In this document: piece by piece, positions 59,166 to 64,000 of the stretch
Layout: each line of letters opens with the position of its first letter
How positions within the stretch are numbered: the stretch's first letter is position 1
Assembly: GCA_020726505.1 (NCBI GenBank)
Contig: JAHLEZ010000016.1
Location: 1,178,001-1,242,000 of the forward strand
Direction of reading: 5' to 3'
DNA: 64,000 nt
From: Leptodontidium sp. MPI-SDFR-AT-0119
Lineage: Eukaryota > Ascomycota > Leotiomycetes > Helotiales > Leptodontidiaceae
Notes under the pieces: model-generated
Seen by the model: only the letters and a program-made list of their open reading frames with translations
The model's database searches: none
Told to the model about the DNA's origin: nothing
Translations under genes and position numbers: made by a program

Positions 59166-59170
59166 GTTCC

Positions 59171-59251
59171 CCTAAAAGCGGTATACGCTGGCAAAATCCG
59201 AAACTAACATAGCGCACAACTAACCGAGCATCAGCCCGTGCTTGTACGACA
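59171..59251 (-). repeat. Right LTR (5' LTR) of Copia A, second part
   Basis: 81 bp, from the palindrome's right arm to TACGACA, then the GAGGT duplication at 59252-59256. Confidence 0.9.
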
Positions 59252-59256
59252 GAGGT

Positions 59257-60985
59257 ATAATTAATTTAGAGCTTACGAATGTGGCAGTTATTAAAGGTTT
59301 TTATATTAATATTATCTCGGAGGTAAGGCTCTTAAACGTAAGGTTATAAATTAATAGTTTTGACGTAACTTTACGTCTTAGAGAGCCTACTAATAGTAGT
59401 ATTATACGCACTTTAGTTCGGAAGTATTAATTAGTTTTCTTTAAATATAAGAACACTGTAAACTACTTCATTTTATTTGTGTTATTAAGTAATACTAGTA
59501 CGTTATTGTATTTTACTTTTACGCGCACACTAAGACCCTTTAGGAAATCGAGAGATTACTTCAAGCCACGCACAGATTTAGAAGAAGTATAGCATACGAG
59601 AGTAAGGCACCTTAGCCTTAAGGCCCTTTATATACTAGTAGAGAATACTAAGAACGTCAAAATCGAGGGAATAAGTAAAGCTAAATGTGAGCACTACTTT
59701 ATAGCTCGAGCTATAAATGTTAATTTTTAAAGGCCCTTAGAGAACGTATTTCTACGACTATTTTAGAAACTTACGTAAGACCTTTTTGACTACGACCTCA
59801 GCTACGACGGCTTTAATTAGTTACTCGTTATTAAAGACGAGTATAATAAAAAAATCCTTGTTTTCCCGATTCTAAATAAATTATTAATAGTAATATTAAA
59901 AATCCTGTAATTTATTAATAATTAGATTAAATAAAAGTACGGCCTTTATATTTATATTTTAAAGCACAATAATAAAAAAGTAATAATCCCTCCTTAAAGT
60001 ATATCAAGATACTAAAAGTGGACTTAATAGTAAGGCATTTAAATCGAATTAAGTCCGACTTATACTCACGAACTAAATAGTCTCTTTAAGCGTGCCGGAA
60101 AGGAAATTATTAAAAAGTCAATTATAATACGAGTAACATAGGCCTCCTAGAAGTTTTTTTAACTAAAAGTTACTTAAGCGGCAGCGTTTTTATATAATAT
60201 AAGCCTATTAAAGAGTAGAGGTTAAAAATCGCCTAATAAGACCCTTAATACTTATGTCGCGGTTATTTCCGCTTTTACGGCCTAGTTATTATTAAGAAAT
60301 TAACTGTAAACCTTTGGCCGGACTAGAATAGGATATACGCCTACGGCTCGCGAGCTTACCCTTTAATTAAGGATTAAGAAGCAGGAAATAATAAACGAGT
60401 ATTTAAGGTGCTCCTTAGAGCTTATATTAGCTATCTTATTAGCTACGTCGCTAGTAATATATATATAAGATTTTAGTCTTAATTTTACACCGAGTTATTA
60501 TTTCCCGGAATATAACCTTTAACGAGAACATCTTCTTTGACTTAGCCGAGCACGAGAAATAGGCCGGCTAACTCGTTTCTAAAGCTAAAGACGTAATAAA
60601 AGCTATTAAAGAAGACGAGATTTAAGACGTTAAATTAATCCTCGAGGAAGTCGGACTGTTTAATATAGACTTAATAAAAACTAGAGCTCTTAAAGAGCCG
60701 AGCGGTGCTTTTAGTGTTAGTATCTAACCAAGGTTCGATACCTAATATCAGGGTGACAAAGAATACAATAAGTGAAGTTTAATTAAGTATATTCCGTGTG
60801 TCCCTTTCGTACGAGAGGGACAACTACCTTAATACATCAAGTACTTAACCCTGTAGCTCGTATAAGTATTACTTGTACGAAACTAGGAGGCAAGGTATAA
60901 AACTAAGCTTTATTAGGCTAAGAGAGACGAATATCTTTGGAAGCTATTAGAGTAAGAGAATGCCCTTTAGTTAAGGCTATTCTAA
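59257..60985 (+). pseudogene. Copia E protease end, GAG-pre-integrase and integrase
   Basis: Continues the frame broken at 35679. Readable: NVAVIKGFYINIISEVRLLN, VRHLSLKALYILVENTKNVK, CEHYFIARA, LVIKDEYNKKILVFPILNK, SPTYTHELNSLFKRAGKEII, AAAFLYNISLLKSRG, and an acidic C-terminal linker (FNENIFFDLAEHEK, EDEI*DVKLILEEVGLFN). RT and RNase H are not reached; E may resume beyond the window if the LINE is an insertion into it. Confidence 0.7.
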
Positions 60986-61153
60986 TATTAGTAACTCTTC
61001 TTTTATTAGAAGAAAAACTCTCTTACTTTCTTTCTTTCTCCTTTATACGAAGTACGCGTAACTTAGCGCATTATTTCTAACTTCTCTTCTCCCTTTGTAT
61101 AAAGTACGTGCCTTATGTGACTTCGTCTCGCTATATTAAATAGTAACTACTTT

Positions 61154-61179
61154 AGGAAGGAACGACTTCGTTCCTTCCT
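61154..61179. repeat. Perfect hairpin in LINE 5' region
   Basis: AGGAAGGAACGA, 2-nt loop CT, TCGTTCCTTCCT: a 12-bp perfect stem. Position before ORF1 suggests a role in the 5' UTR RNA, but nothing shows it. Confidence 0.8.
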
Positions 61180-61716
61180 CGTACGTCTTTCGCTAGTTAG
61201 CTACTAGCCTTTCTTACGTATAAAAGAGATTTTCTGAATTCCCTCTTCTCTTCTTCTTCTCTTCTTCTTTAACTAATAGTAATAATAGTAATAATAATAA
61301 TAAGTCCCCTTTCTTTTCTTTATATAACTCTCCTCTTCTTTAGATATTCTTTATACAACTTAAAATAGCCTCGTATAAATCGGCGCCTTTCTTTTCCGCC
61401 TTATTTATAAGGTAATCTAATTCGTTGTCGCTGTGTATTAACGAAAGGTCTTCCGTAGGCTATAATACTATTACTACTACTATAACTAAGTGAATTCTCT
61501 CCCTTATACAAAGTCTACCCCCTCGAGACTAGCTTCGTATAATTACTATAATATTAGTAAGGTAGTACTCACCAATTCACAACACTTTTTCGGGACTCTT
61601 GACCCCCCTGCCTTTAAACTACACCTGTTTCCATCTTATAAACTACCTCCTAACCAACCGATCTCCTTGCCCCTAGGCCTTGTAGTGGTATATTACCGCT
61701 GTAATAGCCGGGAGCT

Positions 61717-63309
61717 ATGGAGCCCCTATTCGACCCCTTCGACTCCTCAGAGCCCCCCACACCTACGCCAACGCCTAGAGACCTAGGAGAGCTTCCTACT
61801 AGGCTATTAGGAGTAGTAGAATCGACCGAGACTACTCCTAGAGCCCCTAGAGACCTAGGGGGCTCTATTTCCAACTCCCGGGGGCAAAATACCCCTATTC
61901 GGCTCTTATCGACTAGTACGGCTCAACTAGCCCCTGTAAAGCGCGGACTATCAAACAACCCCACTAATAACTAACACATCAATAAGACGCCAAGAATTAA
62001 TACAGACTTTAATAGAAAATATCACTAAAACTAAACCTACTTCTAAAGTAGTCAAACCGGTAATACTAGCCAAAAGCTAGTTCTTGAAGCCAGAGACTTG
62101 CTAGTAAGAGCATACTCAGCTACTAAGTCACGGGACGAGTAAGGGAAACTACTTGATTTACTTGAAATATTCAGGGAATACATAGAACATAATAGAATCA
62201 AGAATACGACTTCTATTCTAGCCTCTTAAGTAGCTAACTTAGAGAGAGCAACAAAGAAAATCGAAACACAAGCTACTAAGTTAACTACTTGGGCTAAAAT
62301 AGCCGAAAAAGCTCACTTATAATAACTAATAACAACAACTCAGGTCAATAGCATAGTAACTAGTAGTACTAGTAATAGCGGTGCTAAGGGGAATAAGGCT
62401 AGGGCTCCGGGTAGCCCTAGGAACCCTACTAATAAGGGCAAAGGTAAGTTTGCTCTTACTAAGAGATGCACCCTCTTATAGGCACGGAATGTCCAAGTAA
62501 ACACCTTCTCTTTTATTACTACGCGCAATTTGCTTAATTCTGCTTTTAATAAGAAGGGAATATAAGGACTAGTTGTTTCTTCTGTTTCCCTTTCTTTAAG
62601 GGGTAATTTAGTAGTTACTACTACCCCCGATTTTGATGTTGAGTTCTTGATTTTAAACGAGTCAATTATTAAGGGGGTACTTCCCGATTTGATTTTAATT
62701 TAGAGAGGAGAGCCATAGTACAAGGTTATTATTTATAGTATCCCTATTAGGGAGTTTAATATAGAAGAGGGATTAAACTCTAAGCTAGTCGCTGAAGAGA
62801 TTTAAACCTTTAATAAAGGTTTTACTCTTGTAGGAAAATCCTTTTGGACTACTCCTAAAGAAAAACGCGACTTAGGCCTAGTACAAACAGGTACTATTGT
62901 AGTAGCTTTCCTAAGCCAAGAGTAAGCAAAAAGAGCTATATTAAATAGGCTTTATATTGCGGGTATTTCAGCTAAAGTAGTAAAATACATAACTACTCCT
63001 AGTACTTCTTAATATACTAGATGCGCTGGTTTTAGGCACTCTGAAGTTCTCTGTAAGAGAGCTAAAAAGTGTATTTTATACGTAGAAAATTATACAAGTA
63101 AGTAACACAGCTGTAATACTTGTAAATCAAATACTAAGTGTTTACACTTAAGTATAAGATGCGCAAATTGTAATAGTACTACTTATATGGCTAATTCCAA
63201 GCTATGTGAGGTTTACTTAGTAATAAAAAATAAAGCAAATAATACTAGTAGTACTAGCAGGCTTATTATAATAGACGAACTAATCACAGCTAATAATAAT
63301 TGGTCTTAA
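61717..63309 (+). pseudogene. LINE ORF1 (gag-like, three zinc knuckles), RIP-damaged
   Basis: ATG 61717; the frame holds for 530 codons to TAA 63307 with about 17 internal TAA/TAG stops and no frameshift. Pro/Thr-rich N-terminus (EPPTPTPTPRDLGELP), coiled-coil-like LERATKKIETQATKLTTWAK, RRM/L1-like block (YSIPIREFNIEEGLNSKLVA; FTLVGKSFWTTPKEKRDLGL), then knuckles near 63015-63230: CAGFRHSEVLCKR, CILYVENYTSK*HSC, CANCNSTTYMANSKLC. This is the ORF1 plan of fungal Tad-clade elements. Because all stops could derive from CAA, CAG or TGG, it was silenced by RIP, not by deletion. Confidence 0.85.
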
Positions 63310-64000
63310 AACACTACAAATTAATGTGAATAAGAGTCTCTCTACTATAGAGCACGTTCTCTAAGTGGCTATAGAGCTAAATATATCAATTTTAGCAATT
63401 CAAGAGCCTTGGACTATTAGTAATAATATAGACGGCTTTCGTAGCGTCTTACACCCTAGTTTTAAACAAGTGCTCCCGAATTACGGCCCCCTTAGGCCTA
63501 GAGTTTTATTTTATGTACTAGACTCAATTAGTACTACTCTAGCGCTTAGCTCACCACAAGACCCCGATTGTATCATTTTAGACCTAGTTGAGTATAAAAC
63601 TCAAGTAATTAATGTCTATAATGCGACTCACCTAGAGTCAGAGTCCCTTAATAGTATTAAAACCTTATAAAGGATAGGTTTATTACTAGACTTACTCCTT
63701 AATAAGACGATATTATTAGGGGATTTTAATATATATCACCCGTGGTGGGACCCTATAACACTACTAAGCGGTAATACAGGAGTACTATTAGACTTAATTG
63801 AAAAACACTCTTTGAGCCTATTAAATACTCCAGGGGAGGGAACGTTTTATAGACTACATATGGAGGCTCCTTTTGTATTAGATCTTACATTTGCTACTCA
63901 AGGAATAGTAAATCAAGTCGAAGATTGGCAAATAATGCCAGATCTAGGTTCAGATTACTTTGGGGTACTATTTACTATTACTTTTAATAGTAGTAGTATT
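63286..64000 (+). pseudogene. LINE ORF2, endonuclease domain (runs off the window)
   Basis: Overlaps the end of ORF1 in another frame. AP-endonuclease-like (Exo_endo_phos) motifs in order: ISILAIQEPW (63390), INVYNATH, LLGDFNIYHPWWDPI (63715), LLNTPGEGTFYR, LDLTFAT (63880), GSDYFGVLF (63950). The catalytic Glu in QEPW and Asp/Asn in GDFN and SDYF (His to Tyr) positions are visible. Only two stops, TAA at about 63362 and TAA at 63668, in 235 codons. RT lies beyond the window. Confidence 0.85.

Larger units (their letters stand above)
35680..59251 (-). mobile_element. Ty1/Copia element A (minus strand), 23.6 kb including nested elements
   Basis: Target duplication GAGGT at 35675-35679 and 59252-59256. 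Each LTR is 182 bp after removing nested DNA. PPT-like ACTAGGGGGTA (minus strand) abuts the left LTR, so coding runs right to left: gag (about 50800-49400), protease (STLLNNSAATYLVNS near 49190), GAG-pre-integrase/integrase (about 48750-47400), RT with FYINDI (YIDDI decayed) near 46105, then insertion C (TSD TCGGG), RNase H (SDTSFINDLDTKRSSNSYII at about 37820) ending near 37330. The right LTR is split by Gypsy B. Own length without nests about 7.6 kb. Confidence 0.88.
33956..60985 (+). mobile_element. Ty1/Copia element E (outermost, plus strand), split by element A
   Basis: 5' LTR 33956-34173, then gag from about 34290 (DYIKDWKG ... GLWLLVDPDGLNIPS), protease with YQ/Y*STFLNNCGVIYVVNDKSL (35480-35560) continuing to NALTTLRG at 35679, where element A interrupts. 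Coding resumes at 59257 (INLELTNVAVIKGF), then the GAG-pre-integrase block HTRVRHLSLKALYILVENTK (59600) and integrase (LVIKDEYNKKILVF; IELSPTYTHELNSLFKRAGK near 60050). Text ends near 60985, close to the LINE start. RT/RNase H and the 3' LTR are not in the window. Stops throughout match RIP-type changes. Confidence 0.75.
60986..64000 (+). mobile_element. Tad/L1-like LINE, 5' part
   Basis: A 5' region of about 730 bp (pyrimidine-rich, trinucleotide runs at 61250-61300, hairpin at 61154-61179), then ORF1 and overlapping ORF2. The 5' boundary is placed where Copia E text stops; it was not confirmed by a target duplication because the 3' end is outside the window. Confidence 0.75.

Noticed and set aside
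61650..61874. 74-codon minus-strand Gly/Ser-rich frame
   Set aside because: Antisense of the Pro/Thr-rich start of LINE ORF1.
1..64000. CRISPR arrays, tRNA or rRNA genes, bacterial operons, telomere repeats
   Set aside because: No regular short spacer-repeat array, no cloverleaf-like tRNA boxes, no rRNA text and no TTAGGG runs were seen by eye; introns and transposon types are fungal.

Overview
The window looks like a repeat-rich accessory region of a filamentous ascomycete (Pezizomycotina) genome. It holds genes with short introns (GT..AG, 50-100 bp, CTRAY-like branch sites), a sedolisin, a HET-type fragment, TPR repeats of the fungal NLR/CHAT kind, a DUF3435-like relic and fungal LTR, LINE, piggyBac-like and Tc1/mariner elements. 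Most of the sequence is AT-rich and carries the mark of repeat-induced point mutation (RIP): decayed reading frames keep their frame for hundreds of codons, and nearly all their stops can be read as CAA/CAG to TAA/TAG or TGG to TAG changes. Genus and species cannot be read from the sequence.

Layout. 1-17 kb: gene islands in AT-rich DNA. There is an intact seven-exon secreted sedolisin (1368-3805), a decayed minus-strand gene (4088-4830), an AT desert, an intronless HNH-type nuclease gene (9077-10576), a stranded terminal exon (12575-12802), a small RIP-damaged ORF (13119-13409), the last exon of an MFS transporter with one premature stop (13798-14262), a HET C-terminal relic (14656-15237) and a multi-pass membrane protein gene (15671-16609) with a single TGA before 45 more coding-like codons. 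17-34 kb: a gag remnant of an LTR retrotransposon, a solo LTR with target duplication, a DUF3435-like relic, a TPR relic, a two-exon Myb/SANT-like gene with a 171-bp internal duplication beside a 21-G run, a piggyBac-like transposon with TIRs and all three catalytic Asp, and relics of an SDR and of small unknown genes.

34-61 kb is one nested stack of transposons, resolved by target-site duplications. The outermost is plus-strand Copia E (5' LTR 33956-34173). It is split inside its protease by minus-strand Copia A (35680-59251, TSD GAGGT). A is split between RT and RNase H by minus-strand Gypsy C (37880-45662, TSD TCGGG), and C carries a solo LTR D in its integrase (39234-39528, TSD GATAC). 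A's right LTR is split by minus-strand Gypsy B (50983-59165, TSD GTTCC), whose RT is split by a Tc1/mariner element (53921-55497). 61-64 kb: a Tad/L1-like LINE with ORF1 (61717-63309) overlapping ORF2, which runs off the window.

Host genes that look functional: the sedolisin, the HNH protein, the Myb-like gene and probably the membrane protein. The rest are relics. The most unusual item is a coding-like frame antisense to Copia A, lying between its pol and its 3' LTR. No single undescribed system could be shown. The best leads are that antisense ORF, the DUF3435-like relic (possible link to Crypton/Starship recombinases), the stranded exon at 12.6 kb and the Myb-like gene.
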